A stretch of 64,000 bases of DNA, from contig JABCPU010000005.1 of assembly GCA_016800925.1 (NCBI GenBank), forward strand, positions 492,227-556,226, written 5' to 3'. The stretch's first letter is position 1. Each line of letters opens with the position of its first letter. Source of the stretch: Suillus spraguei (taxonomy: Eukaryota > Basidiomycota > Agaricomycetes > Boletales > Suillaceae). The position numbers were made by a program, and so were the translations under genes. Shown piece after piece: positions 14,213 to 28,982 of the stretch. Under the pieces are notes generated by a model. The model was not told where the DNA came from. It searched no databases and saw nothing but the letters and a program-made list of their open reading frames with translations.

Positions 14213-15167
14213 TGTAACGAACATATCGGCGCTGGCCTCAAAACCCTATCTTTTAGCACTCGTCTCATGTCTATAGGAGTTACCACTTGTCCATGGCCAT
14301 CTTACCCCTTTAGCATTGCCAGCAGCATCCCACGCTTACTGCACACCATACTGACTGCTGCACCATGTTCCACGTACTGATGTCCTTCCATGTCCTTGCC
14401 ACATCCGCATAGCTCCATTTGGTGCATAGTTTATACATGACCATTTATCACTGATTCCACAGCAAGACTTATTACATGTTGCCTCATACTGCAGCTGCCT
14501 CGTGCTACATTTACATACAGCAGTTACTGTACTTGAGCGCTACTGATTTCATCTAATGCATTCCGAAAACATACAATTTAGGATATAAGCACTGTGTACC
14601 CTGTACGATACAGTACCTTATTTTTACTGTACTATAGGTCAGGATTAGTGTCTAGCTCTGGATCTACCCAGTAGTGGACTTAGTCTTTAAAGTTCCTTAC
14701 CGCTCATTAATCGATTATGCTCATTCACCGTTACTGCTGGCACACCGCTAGATTCTTGACCCCTATTCTGACTGAACTTCATGCTCACTGCTACTCTACC
14801 ACTGAGAGTACTGCGGACTGCTTTACTGCTTCTTTGCACCACTCGCACCTTACCGCTACCGCTGACTTTATCGCTCGTTATCGCTCACTCAATGCTACAT
14901 TTACAAGCATTATCTCAACCACAGTAGCACCACTACATATGACACTAGTTCCGGCGGCATCATCACTGACCATGGCAACTTACCACTGACTACGACACTA
15001 TATTCGCACATTGGATTGACTCAAACTTGACTATTCTAACAGGCATCCTCCTTTAGGGTCAAACACTCTTGCCTTGCAAGTGAAGCAGACTAGACAGAGC
15101 ACAAGACCACACATACTAACCTAGGAGGTAGTTTATCTACAGCTCAGGTTAGGTTGTTATCTTTACA
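14213..15167 (+). repeat. LTR family B, solo, inside the KDZ transposase
   Basis: Starts TGTAACGAACATATCGGCGC and ends GTTATCTTTACA. It is flanked by CCAT on both sides (14209-14212 and 15168-15171), consistent with a short target duplication. KDZ coding sequence resumes on both sides. Related copies lie at 16138-17101, 61294-62240 and, reversed, at 43019-53416 and 62241-63986. Confidence 0.8.
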
Positions 15168-15950
15168 CCATCATGCCTCATATATTATTCTTTTCCAACT
15201 TTGGGAACTGAATCATCCAGTCCACCTCCAGGAGTGCCTTAGCCAGAACCTCGAGTGCACCCCAAGCAACATTGTACTTAGTTGCAGCAGCTTCAATTTT
15301 TTTTTGCACAGTGTTGATGATGCCTTGCAATCTCATGTGAGTGCACTGACCAGTGATCCAGTCTCTCTTGAAGCCAGTAAGGTGGCACTTGAGATGCAGG
15401 TCCTGATGAATTTCATGTAGGCCTTCATGTGCCTGGGCGATGTGGAGCTTCCATTCAATGCAGGTGAGGTTGACATCCTAAGGCATGGAGAGTTTAAGGA
15501 TGGCAGAAGGCAGCCACAGCTTTATGTGGTGGACTGCTTCTTCCTCAGAGTTGGGACCTGAGTCGTTAGTCTCTTACAGTTGTGCAACATATGGCATATG
15601 GACGGTTTGTATTTTGACCCAGTGCTCCAGTTGACAATGCAATGAATTCATCCATTGCTGTATGGTCAAAAGTTGCATGTCAGTTGAGTGGACACCAATC
15701 ACTGCAGTTTCAGCAGCAAGGTGCTGCCTAATTGATCCTAGATTAGTTGTCTGTTTCCATATGCAGAATGAACATTATACTTACTGCTGTACCTCCAGAT
15801 CTGTTCCAGCTGCTATCAATACACTTGGTGACACATCTGCATGCAGGGAGATGTCCAAGCCATGTTTAAGCTGATCTGCTTCAGCCTGCGAGAGTTTGAG
15901 TCAAACAGAGGCTTGAGTCACAGGTATTGCAGTCAATTTGAATGGATTAG

Positions 15951-17675
15951 TGTTAAGACCATACTCAAAGGATAGAAGATCTGAAGGGCTTTGGCCTCAG
16001 TTCGTGCACTGTGTCCCTTTCCCGAGTAATGCCCCTTATTTCAGAGGATAGGTATTTGTCCAAAGATCCTGAAGTGGTCGCATGACGGATCCAGACATCT
16101 GAAGGTATTGGGTATGACATGTCCGAAGGTTATCCGGTGTAACAAACATATTGGCGCTGGGCTTAAAACACCATATTTTGACACTCATCTCATGTCTACA
16201 GGAGTTACCACTTGTCCATGGCCGTCTTACCCCTTTAGCAGTACCGGTGGCATCCCACACTTACCACACACCGTACCAACTGCCGCACCATGTTCCATGT
16301 ACCGATGTCCTTCCATGTCCTTGCCACGTCTGCATAGCTCCATTTGGTGCGTCGTTTGTTTTCTGTTTGTTATCACTGATTCCACGGCAAGCCTTATTAC
16401 ATGTTGCCTCGTGCCGCAGCACCTCGCGCTATGTTTACTTATGGCGGTTACTACACTCCAGTGCTACTGATCTTGCCTAGAGTATTCCAAGTACATACAA
16501 TTTAGGATATAAGCCCCACGTACCCCGCACGATACAGGTACCTGATTTTACACCATTGCACGTACTATAGGTCAGGATTATTGTCTAGCTCTGGATCAAC
16601 CCAGTAGTGGACTTAGTCTTTAAAGTTTCCTTATTGCTTGTTAATACATCATGCTCGTTCTCTGTTACCGCTGGCATACCACTGGACTTTTGACTGTTAC
16701 TTTGACTGGACTTCTCATGCACCGCTACTTTACCGCTGAAAGTACCGCAGACTTCTTTACTGTTTCCTTGCACCGCTCGCAACCTTACCGCTACCGCTGA
16801 GACCACCGCTCAACATCGCTCACTCGACGCAACTGTTACTGACCTTATCTCAACCACGGAAGCACCGCTACACATGACGCTAGTTCCGGCGGTATCATCG
16901 CTGACCGCGGCAACTTACTGCTGACCACGATGCTTGTTTTGCACATAAGTTAGACTTGAACTTGACCATACTAATAGATATCCCCCTTTAGGGTCGAACA
17001 CTCTTGTTCTTACAAGTGAAGCAGACTAGATGGAGCGCAAGACTCACATACTAGTTTAGGCAGTGGTTTATCTACAGCCCAAGCTAGGTTGTATCTTTAC
17101 ACCGTAACATGGAGATGGAACAAGAAGTGAGGCTAGTCTCAGAACAAGTTCCTAACTAGAAACTAACAGAGGTAGACTACCCAAAGGTAGAGTCGGAGAT
17201 ATAGACTATCAGAATCAATCCTAAGTCTCAGAAGATGACTAGAGCTGGAAGCAACTCAAGTCCAAAGGAATGGAGTGAGCAGAATCTAAGATGATATTTG
17301 AACTAAGGTTCTATGGAAATTTACAAGTGGTTTATATACTGTAAGTAACTAGCACGGATAATCAATGAGTCCAGGACCAAGGGCTATGTACGATGTATAA
17401 TGGAAGTCTATTAGTTAATGCACAGCAGATCAGTAAGCACGAGTCGGAAATGAGACACAGGTAACAGATCAGTAAGCAGGAAGGAAATATACACAGCCAG
17501 GATACTGGAGACAGGAGGATTGCTGAAAGGAGGTAGATGCAGAGGTCCACAAGGGAGTTAGAGTGCGAGAGAGAGGGACTTTCGGATGGGTGATCTGGAC
17601 AGGATCTGTGGACCAGATGGAAGTAGGATTGATCGGCTCTGATCGGATCTGAGATCAGAAGTATGGTATATGACA
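15951..17675 (+). repeat. LTR family D, solo, inside the KDZ transposase
   Basis: Starts TGTTAAGACCATACTCAAAG and ends GTATGGTATATGACA, with a perfect 5-bp duplication ATTAG at 15946-15950 and 17676-17680. On the KDZ strand the protein frame KPN|PFKL closes exactly when the element and one copy of the duplication are removed. It is enlarged by an LTR-B at 16138-17101. Other family D copies are at 22170-22913 and 49276-50042. Confidence 0.9.
16138..17101 (+). repeat. LTR family B, solo, nested in LTR-D
   Basis: Starts TGTAACAAACATATTGGCGC and ends GGTTGTATCTTTACA. The host LTR-D reads ...TTATCCGG before it and CCGTAACATGG after it; the uninterrupted family member at 22326 reads TTATCTGGAACATAGG, so a 4-bp duplication CCGG (second copy mutated to CCGT) fits. 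Confidence 0.8.
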
Positions 17676-19627
17676 ATTAGGTTTAGTCTGATCAGCTTAC
17701 CATTCCTCTACCATTTGACGCCATACCATAAGGCTCTCAGTGGGAATAGCCTCCTCAAAGTCCACCAGGTCAGATGCATGTTGGTCCCACTGAGGAATGG
17801 CTTCCTTCAACTTCTGTAAAAGAAAGGGCCCTATTGGAGGCATCAGATACCAGTGCATATAGTCCATATTCACATATCTAATAATTCATTAGTGCGAGTA
17901 CATTAAAACAAATTTGAGACTGACTTCTCACCCTTTTGGAGATCACCAACAGTGGATGGCCACTTGAAATTGTGCCTGGCACAAACAACAGCACTGATAC
18001 TTGTTGCTGCGAGGCCATGCACATTCTTAGAATCTGTGGGGTTCACAGCATTGTGGCTCGCACAAGAGCTTTTCTGTGAGGCAGAGTCAGCACAAGCCAA
18101 GAAAAAATCAGCAAGACATTCACACATTACCTCTTGAATTTGTCCAGTGTGCTCAGCCAACAGTGTCTTGAACTCGGATTTCTCCACAAAGTATGCCCAC
18201 CCCTTGCTTAGGCTTGGATCAGCTTGTTCTGATGACTTGTTATGGCAGCACATTTGGAAGTTGGCATCAATTCCCAGAAATAGGGCAAATAGCCACCTAT
18301 GTCTAGGTAAGGTCACAGTGGAGTACATTGAGGGGGAAAGACTTGCTGTGTGTTGAGAGGAGCACTCTCCCAATCCTGCAGAAGATTTTTTCTGGGTTGT
18401 GGGCAAGCATGACATGGGACAGCAAGCTCCCCAGACTGCATACCACATGCTCCACTGATATCATGGGCATGGCCAGCTTGCTTGAGAGCTAACAAGTGTC
18501 GGTACTGTCGACTCATTTGTAAGAGTGGTTCATAATGGTCCTGGAATTGCTCTAAGTCAATCAAAAGGAAATTAAAAGAATCAATAAATACCTTCAGTGG
18601 TTTCATCCCTGTGTTGTCTGATAAGCAAGACAGAGCCTTTGGATTCAAAGTGTACATCTGAAAATGGTCTAGAAGTCAGAAAGTGGCAGCCATTTGTGGA
18701 TCAATTGCCATGGCAAGCATGTAATAGTTGGATCATGTGTCTCTGGGCAGTCGCACAGTTGCAGAAGAGGAGTGCGACACTGTGTACTCTGTTGACATCT
18801 AAAACAGTAAAGTCATTGTCGAATGCAGGAACGGGATTACAGCACTGGATGCCTGGTGGGTGGCCAAGTTGAATGCATAAGCTCAGATCGCGAAGGGAGA
18901 TCAGTTGGAAGTATCTCTCTGTCCAAACCTGTGTGATAACCTGTGAATTGAAGCTAGGATGTGGAAACAAAATAAAATACCTCAATGTTATGCAAAGGCA
19001 TTGGAGTGTGAAGTGTCACAATGCAGGACTGACAGTAAAGCTGAAGCCCCTCACAGTCCCTGCAATGGACTGTGGGTTTGTTCATGCAGTCTGGTAGGCC
19101 ATGACATGTGTCTCCATGGCACATCTCCATGTGCCTTGAGTCTGGTGAACTCCTTCAAAAAAAATCTCTCTCTAGCACTCAAAGTTTTTGTGGATCATCC
19201 TAGGACATAGTGAGCTCTGCACATCATAAAAGGGAGATTGATTAAAGCACCTACCCCTGTGGTATGTTTTCTTTTGCTTTTCACCGGCTCACGATCAGTA
19301 TTTTGTTCCAGCAGAAAATCCATGTAAGCATTGTTGACAGTGGCATCAAAATAAAAAGTCTCAGCACCTCCAACATTTCTGTCAGAAGTGATGGTTTCTA
19401 TACTCAGTGCAGGTGTGATTTTGAGAGCTTGGAAATATGTTGTTTTGATAGGATGTTGGTTTGTGTTGGTAACATCCACAGAAGTGTGTGCATGAATATC
19501 TTGAGTGCTGTCAATATTACACTGGCGTTTCGCAGCCCAGTCTCAAGCAGCATGTTGAGCACCATTTTCCTCATAGAATGGTTTCTCTAATCTTGAGAGT
19601 TTCTGTCCTTGGTTGCCTTTGACCATG

Positions 19628-20558
19628 GCGCTGATGAAAAACTCAAAAAGAAGTGTGTGACAATGTGCTACCGCAGTGACTAATACTTAATCATACTACA
19701 TAATCAACCTGCCTGCCATACTAACTTGTCATTAAGTAATGCATCATCAAGGACATCTTGTCCTTGATCCATGAGACTAAGTATTTGCTCTTCTGATGCT
19801 AGTCAAAGACGGGCAAGGCAAAGCAGACACGAGCAGTCTGTTGTGAGCTGCGCAGCTCAAGGACCACTAATATGACCAACCAAACTCGCCAGTGCATCAG
19901 CTTCTTTCATGAAATCCTGTGCCTCTACAAGCTCCTCCATAAACCCTGGTCTAACAGTATTCAAGCCTCATTTGTCTACATCTTGGAGAACTGCAATGAC
20001 ACAATCTTTGCATCCATTGTGATTCTGGCTGCCTGTGTAAGTTTGGGTCCACATTTCTTCCATCGCCTGAAAAGCATCTAGTATAGCCTATGTAAACTGA
20101 CCATAAATTATTTAGAGCATCATAATGATAAACTTGCCTGATTAGTGCCCTGCCACTTTTTCCACTTATGTCGCACTTGAATTCATTCATGCCCCACATG
20201 CCTTATAGTTAACTTCAGAATGAATAGCAACTCAAATATGAATAATAGCGCTTAGAACCTTTTCATGCAGCTTGATGTTCCGGTGAGGGCTTACAATGTT
20301 GGCCTATTGAATTGTTAGAAATTAAAGAGTAAAGTGGTAGACATATGAAGTGAAATTCAAACCCTGCATAAGGACAAACAGAGTGCTTTAGGTTCAACAC
20401 TACATTTTGCACTGTCACTGCCACAACTTCGGGATACTTATAATATTGAAGATCAAACAATGTAAATCTAACACAACAAAATGGCATTCAGCACAAAGAA
20501 AACACAATAACAAGTAGCAGTACATTATTTTGTATATACAGCATGGTATGGTATGATC
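19628..20558. other. Interval between the KDZ gene and the RNase H1-domain gene
   Basis: Scattered short frames on both strands, none recognised. It may contain KDZ 5' exons or transposon noncoding sequence. No clear promoter or terminal inverted repeat was found. Confidence 0.4.
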
Positions 20559-21497
20559 TTAGGGTGGTACCTGCACAACTCCACCATCCTTGATAGCCTC
20601 AAGATATGCAGCCTCAGCGGCAGCATAGGAGGAGTAGTGTTTAAAGCAAGCACCTGATATGCCAATGACATGTGGATGAACATTATGCCTGGAAATGATA
20701 TTGAAATTTTGTAAAAGTCCAAGTGTAAGGTACTTACCAGCCTCTAAAAACACCAGTTTCATGTCCCACTGTAACACTATACCAGTGCGTAGACACAGTT
20801 GAGCTCTGACTTGCCAGAGCTGGAATGGCAGGAGCAAGAACTGGAACAGCGGAAGCTGGGAAAGTGGTTGTGGCAGCAGCAACAAGCACAGGAGAAATGG
20901 TCGCAACAGCCATGGTGGGAATGGCTGGGTTAACAGCAATATCAAGGTGTGGAGTGGTTGTGGTTGTTTCATTCTCAGTGTCGCTTACTGATAACTCATC
21001 ATGGCTTGAGGCTACATCCGCTGAGTCCATTCCATGATTAGATGGTCAAGCAAGGGTTAATTTAGAAGACTTACTGTCTGCAGGTGGATGGTGATCAGTG
21101 TGATCCTGGAAATACTTGTCATTGCTTGAGGCTACACCCACTGAGTCTGTTCCATAATTAGATGGGTCAAGCAAGGGTTAGGCTAGAAGACTTACTATCT
21201 GCAGGCAGGCAGTAACTGGTGTGATCCTGGATATTGGCACCACAGACATAACAAGTGTGTCGGTGTGTACAACATTCGCAAGCAGGACAACAGCTTGCTA
21301 ATAACTCCTCTGCTAGGTCAAGGTTGTCACCATCCACATTGTGGGTAATGGCTAAAAGCAACCATTCTCAATGTTAGTGATCAAGACTAGCAGACTTGCA
21401 AACACATACCATTCTGAGTATGAATGAGCTCAACCGCACTCATGAGTTCAGACAAATTGAAAGTCTGCTCCATGATGACATTGGGGAGAACCTTCAT
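20559..21497 (-). CDS. Protein with Cys-rich motif and RNase H1 N-terminal (hybrid-binding) domain
   Basis: A minus-strand gene with at least three introns. The first exon is MKVLPNVIMEQTFNLSEL; an intron (GTATGTG...TTTTAG) joins ITHNVDGDNLDLAEELLASC to a Cys cluster (CCPACECCTHRHTCYVCG). A Ser/Thr/Ala/Val-rich linker then leads to WYSVTVGHETGVFRGW. A 50-bp intron (GTAAGTACC...TTTCCAG) completes the domain with HNVHPHVIGISGACF, HYSSYAAAEAAYLEAI and KDGGVVQVPP, stop at 20559. This is the caulimovirus-viroplasmin/RNase H1 N-terminal fold, which binds RNA-DNA hybrids. No RNase H catalytic domain follows. It lies head-to-tail with the KDZ gene and may belong to the same repeat. Start could be 21497 or 21473. 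Confidence 0.7.
21004..21240. repeat. Tandem duplication of ~121 bp in the RNase H1-domain gene
   Basis: GCTTGAGGCTACATCCGCTG at 21004 recurs as GCTTGAGGCTACACCCACTG at 21125, and the following block through GACTTACTATCTGCAG is repeated with about 10 percent difference. The unit includes an exon-intron junction, so it duplicates or decoys an exon. Confidence 0.7.
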
Positions 21498-22040
21498 TTT
21501 AAACAAACCTCAGTACAGGCAGGTAAACATTATGTGGGTAATGCACTGTCATGATTGATGGTTTTATTGACAGTTTTAATACCTTTTGACAAGTTCTGTT
21601 ACAACCATGCAAAGCTGGGGCTACTAAGAAGTCCTGGTCTTACATGGGGTTGTACGGAGGGATGGAAAGTCGAAGGGGCTTGGCCTCAGCTCATACGCTG
21701 TGCCCTTACCCGAGTATGTGCCCTTAATTTGGATGAAGTCTAAGGGGGAGTTATAGTGAAGTCCAGACGGAGTCTGGATGAACTCTGTAGGACGGGATAG
21801 CTCGATAGAGCTCCGAAGGACTTCCGGATGAGTGCCGGAATGCGCTGGAACTATTTCCAGATGGTAGGGAGTATGGTAAGACTACTGGAAAAGTTCCAAG
21901 TAGAATGGATGAAGGATGGACTCCTGGACTTTGTCCAGGACAGGATAGAGCAAGCTCCGGGGGACAGATGATCCATAGGTGTAGAGGATAGGATAGGATA
22001 GATCCAGAGGACCAGAGGTCCGAAGGTCCGGAGCTCAGAG

Positions 22041-22169
22041 GAGCAGAAGAGCAGAAGAGCGGAAGAGCGGAAGAGCGGAAGAGCAGAAGAGCGGAAGAGC
22101 AGAAGAGCGGAAGAGCGGAAGAGCGGAAGAGCGGAAGAGCGGAAGAGCGGAAGAGTGGAAGAGCGGATG
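22041..22169 (+). repeat. 8-bp microsatellite (GAGCGGAA)n in LTR-A
   Basis: About 16 copies of GAGCGGAA with some GAGCAGAA variants run up to the insertion point of the nested LTR-D. The corresponding position in the copies near 45220 and 63160 is much shorter. Confidence 0.9.
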
Positions 22170-22913
22170 TGTTAAGACCGTACTCAAAGGTAGAGAGACC
22201 TGAAGGGCTTTGGCCTCAGTTCGTGCACTGTGCCCCTTTCCCGAGTAATGCCCCTTATTTCAGGGAGAAGTTATACGTCCGAAGATCCGGAAGGAGTTGC
22301 GTGACAGGTCCAGACGTCCGAAGGTTATCTGGAACATAGGGATAGAACGAAGATTAAGACTAGCTTTGGAACGAATTCCTAACTAGAAACTAGCAGAGAT
22401 AGACTATCTGAAGATAGAGTCAGAGATATAGACTATAGGAATCAATCCCAGTCTCGGAAGATGACTTGGAGCGGAAAGTGGCTTAAGTCCAGAGGAAGCA
22501 GAATGAGCAGAATCTAAGATGATATTCGAACTAAGGTTCTACGGAGATTTACAAGTGGTTTATATACTGTAAGTATCTAAGATGGATAATCAACAAGTCC
22601 TGGACCGAGGGCTATGTATGAAGTGTAATGGAAGTCTATTAGTTAATGCACAGCGGATCAGTAAGCACAAATCGGAAATGAACACAGGTAACGGATCAGT
22701 GATGTAGGACAGAAATATACATAGCCGGAATACCGGAAACAGGAGGAATGATGAAAGGAGATAGATGCGGATATACACAAGGGAGTTAAGGTGCGAGAAG
22801 TGAGCACATTCGGATGGGTGGTCCAGACAGGATCTGTGGACCGGACGGATATGGAATCGATCAGATCTGATCAGATATGGTCGGATCTGAGATTAGAAGT
22901 ATGGTATATGACA
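22170..22913 (+). repeat. LTR family D, solo, nested in LTR-A
   Basis: Starts TGTTAAGACCGTACTC, ends GTATGGTATATGACA and is flanked by GGATG at 22165-22169 and 22914-22918. The host LTR-A resumes with GATGAGCATAGCTCTATGG, as in its uninterrupted copies. Confidence 0.9.
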
Positions 22914-23742
22914 GGATGATCAGATGATCGGATGAGCATAGCTCTATGGATCTTAGGGGAAGTGTTAACTACTAGAGGGGAGTAGGTCTGGATATGGTAT
23001 AGAAATAGTATAGACTACTCCGGACAAGGTCCAGAATAGAAACAGACAGGATAAGACTACCAAAGGTAGAGTCGGAGGTGAAACAGATGAGAGACAGGAA
23101 ACAGATGAAGTCTGAAAGGGATATAGAAAATGGGATCAAAGCTCCGGCCTAGGGAATGATCCCATAGGCCTGAGTCAGAAGCTTACAAGGGCTGGAGCCC
23201 AAGTGCAAGAATGGAAACGGAGTTATATAGACATGATAACAGGATACAGAGTAATCAAGGAATATACAGAAATAGGAAAGCAATGATCAGATTGAGGTCT
23301 GCAGGAGTTGTACTACAAGTTTATATACTGTAGGTAGCATGCCGGAAGGCAAGTAAGGATAGTCCGAGGCTATGTTTGAGGCATTGCAGAACACAAGGCT
23401 ATGAACTCAGAAATAAGACTTGTATGAAAGATCTTATCAAGACGGAAGTCAAGATAACCGAAAGCCGACACAGGTATTAACCTAAAAGGAGTAATGCGCA
23501 GGTGTGCGGGAATAGTTTCGGATATGAGCATGGATCAGATATGGACACAGATTGGATGGGTGAATCAGATTGGATGGATGGACTGAGTCGGATATGGATA
23601 TGGATTAGATATGGATGGATATGGATTGGAGTGGATGGGTGGATTGGATATGTGAGCTGGATTGGATGGGTGGACTAGGATGTATGGATTGGATGTCCGA
23701 TGTCCATGGATCGGACCTGAATGTACGGTATATGACAAGTTC

Positions 23743-25058
23743 TACCTATTGCTGGGAGCTCATTGGTTGATTATTGATTAAGGTTTAAATTCCCTCCCAA
23801 GTAAGTATGCTTGCCAAACTTTGGGTACCATCACGGAGTAAAGAGTAAAAAAAACACAAGGTATGTGACAAATCCAGACTTACAGCATTCATTCGAGCTT
23901 AATATTGGTTGATTAGATGCCTGGAGCCTCATGGATGTCGCATGAACAGTCAACCTGGCTGTCAGGGAAGCTGGATGGGTTTTGATTGAGTCAGCTGCAG
24001 GGTGAAGTGAATTTGTACTTGTTGGGTGTGAACATTGAATGATCCGTGAAGTGGCCTGAAATCACGGTGCACTTCAACAACCCAGAAACAGGTGTAGCAC
24101 TTATGGAACAAGAGCTCTCAATGGAGCAAACTAAAGAGTTAGGACTCCATACCAAGTGATGCAAGGCTATAAGTGTTGTGTTGCAAAATTTGTATTTGGT
24201 TGCTTATACCTAAAATAATACCAGCAACTATGTTCTTACATGTACCATGGCACCTCAGCTGCTGGACACACTCAAGTGATGCAGTTCATCAAAACCATTA
24301 TGAAGTTGATGGGCTCCTCAACTGAATGCACACGTAGACCATCTGCAGTTGAACATTACATGCATACCGAGTATCAGGATGGCTCCTCAGTCAAGGAAGA
24401 AATTGTGTCTCACCTGCAGAATAGTGAATACACCTGGCAGAATTGCATGTCTGCACTTCGCGTGGAAGCAGCCAAGTTGATGACTGCTTGTGGAGATGAA
24501 TACATGAAGAAAGAAATAGAGTTATGTAGTTTTCACTTGCAATTGTTAAAATACATAAGTGTTACTGAGTATTGGCTGGGTCGCAACCATAGTACTTGAG
24601 CATCAAGGAGTGGTATCAAGGTTAGTTCAAACTCCACAAGCAAAGAGCCCAAGAATCAGCGAAAGAACCAGGAGAAGTGTCAAAGAAGCTATCAAAGGCA
24701 CTGACCTACTAGGCGCCGTCCTCTTTGGGATGTGCTGATCACCATGCTAATTCTATCTTTAGAAAAGACAGTTGGGTACATCCTAATTAAGACAGTCGGA
24801 GACGTCCGAGAAGTCTGGGAGGATCCATGCTAATTCTATCTTTAGAAAACGGTTCGGAACACCCTAATTGAGAAAGTCGGAGACATCGGAGAAGTCCGAA
24901 AAGACCAGCTTTCTACCTGTATGCTTCGTGTATGCTTCCTCAAGTGATTCTCCGCCTGTATGCATACATGTATGGGGGCTGGCAATCCTAGCTGAGTATG
25001 CATAACTACTCTTCTACCATTCCTGGCCTTGTATCAAAACTTATGACAGTATAGCCTC
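23743..25058. other. Spacer before the right arm; no firm gene
   Basis: A 119-codon plus frame at 24240-24599 has no recognised domain. At 24750-24900 a ~85-bp unit beginning CCATGCTAATTCTATCTTTAG occurs twice. Otherwise nothing recognised. Confidence 0.45.
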
Positions 25059-25319
25059 TCAAAGTTGACTGCGCCCGAGGTGTGACTCGATGTGACCGTA
25101 TTCTACAGATTAGCAGTCAGACCCTGAATTTTCTCGGCTTTCATCCGACACCACACCACAACGTCCTAAAAATGAGAAAAACTCAGATCTATATAGAGGC
25201 GGTACGAATCTACAACACTCTAAATTCGTGGAAGATAATATGAAGTGATTGACGAGCTACAAAAGATTTGCTGAAATGTTGCAGATTACCCGAATTAAGT
25301 TACGTGAGGTCCAGGCGCT

Positions 25320-25799
25320 GAATCCACCCACCAGTAACCAGGCTAATTAGACTGGGCCTGATGGCGGGTCTAATAAGGCTGCTTAATTCTTGCAAGGCTC
25401 AGCTCGCGGGCTCAGCCCAGCTGAGTTCACCTGTCAAAAAATGACATCGCTTAATGTTCAGTGGCAACGGTGCCGAGATCATGCCGACGCAACCATCAAT
25501 GCTGCCATGACTGTCTGCGTCGACTCTGCGATGCGTGAATTCAAGCTCAAGCATGGCACAACCAAGACAGGCCGAACTTCAAGCACATCTTGCAGGGCAA
25601 GCCCAACTCCTCATGAAGCTCGCAGCTGTGCTGGACGACAATTCGGACGATGATCTTAATGAACTCGCCAATGATGATGACCTTCGTGATGTCACTATCT
25701 GTCTGATTCTGATGCATTGCTCATGCTAGCTCTCGAGCAGCCCTATTAGACCCGCCATCAGGCCCAGTCTAATTAGCCTGGTTACCGGTGGGTGGATTC
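25320..25799. mobile_element. 480-bp element with ~63-bp terminal inverted repeats (right arm copy)
   Basis: Same element as at 9070-9549, in mirrored orientation. Presence at the equivalent site in both arms means it was already there when the arm was duplicated. Confidence 0.7.
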
Positions 25800-26622
25800 A
25801 TGAAGACCAACAAGGTTAGCGACTTTTTTTTGGGAATGCGATCGATTTTAATTTCTCGCTCGTACCAGGTTGTACTAGACTGCCGCGCACGCAATCATTC
25901 TCTGTGCTATAGTCATATAACATTGATGCTGTATCTTGTATCCATCAGGAAAAACAGCAACGAAATACCACTAGGCTACTTCTACTGATGAAAGATTCAC
26001 AGTTGGTATCATCAGGTGCCGCCTTAGACAGAGTTTTCACTGCCTTCTTGTCGGCGAGCAACGCAATTACACTGGTTTCGCTGGGACTTACTGGAGTGAA
26101 GCATATGATAGATATCTCAGTCGGCTTGGGCAAACATTGGCCAGGTAAGACTATTGTGAGGGGTTGCCAACTCCGCTGAAGATGTAATTCTGTGCCACTT
26201 TATCAGATGAGTCCTTCGCTTGAACATGAGAGCGTATCCTTACTTTCCGTATATCTAATGAATTACTGTTCACTCGTCGTGATCCGCCAATCCCCGTCGA
26301 ACTCGTTTTCAGCCTTACTCTAAGGAGTGGCCGAACATGGTTTGTATAATAACTTTCAGGAGAGATGCCAAGAGTTGGTTAGTTATAATTATTGAGCTTT
26401 CTTGATAATTCACAAATAATCACCTGACAACCACAGCGCCTAGGCTTGAAAAAGAAGGAGCGACTGTAGTCTACGCCGCAAGGCGGTGGGAGCTGCGTGG
26501 ATATTGAGAGTCGCCCTGCCGAGGCTTGACCTAATGTGTTTGGACGCGTTTAGTATAAAAGCTCAAGCTCAGAGCATCGATGAACGTTGTCAATTTCTCA
26601 TACACACCCAGTAGCATTCGAC

Positions 26623-28744
<2,122 letters not shown>

Positions 28745-28982
28745 TTGATGGATACTGGTGATCATTGCCGTGGCCGTAGATGGATTGTGTATAATCTGTG
28801 ATATTTATTTACTTGAATTAGAGCCAGTAATTGTCGCACCATCTGCGGGATTCAGTTTACTTCAGCAGTGACTAGCGACTGGCCGGATTGAGGGTCTCGG
28901 AGGACTAGGACCCTGACCTACAGCTTGCGTACAGTGTACATCATCATTATAATTGATACTGTCGCGCGCAGTTGAAGTGCTT

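Larger units (their letters stand above)
13833..19627 (-). pseudogene. KDZ transposase with CxC2-type region, decayed and split by LTRs
   Basis: KDZ transposases move fungal DNA transposons through an RNase H-fold core. On the minus strand the order is CxC2-type (DLSLCIQLGHPPG, FDNDFTVLDVNRVHSVAL near 18800), then FNFLLIDLEQFQDHYEPLL and RQYRHLLALKQAGHAHD. The catalytic region follows: HRWLFALFLGIDANFQM, DPSLSKGWAYFVE, CASHNAVNPTDSKNVHGLA and CARHNFKWPSTVGDLQKGE (18448-17920). The C-terminal part continues beyond an LTR: VQKKIEAAATKYNVAW (near 15300), then after a second LTR RWSEEVQLLQEEMRW and FLEWQTAWWEDH (near 13980). Several in-frame stops (for example near 15560 and 15880) and both insertions show it is dead. 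The N terminus near 19627 is approximate. Family assignment is strong from the ordered motifs. Confidence 0.85.
21597..23737 (+). repeat. LTR family A, solo, carrying a nested LTR-D
   Basis: Starts TGTTACAACCATGCAAAGC, ends GTACGGTATATGACA and has a perfect 5-bp duplication AGTTC (21592-21596 and 23738-23742). Without the nested LTR-D the unit is about 1.4 kb. The interior has no coding frame. Confidence 0.9.

Noticed and set aside
22041..22169. Regular short repeats considered as a CRISPR-like array
   Set aside because: An 8-bp pure tandem tract without spacers in a eukaryotic LTR; a microsatellite.
23743..24599. 119-codon plus frame as a host gene
   Set aside because: No domain, no upstream exon found, and surrounded by repeats; left as unassigned.
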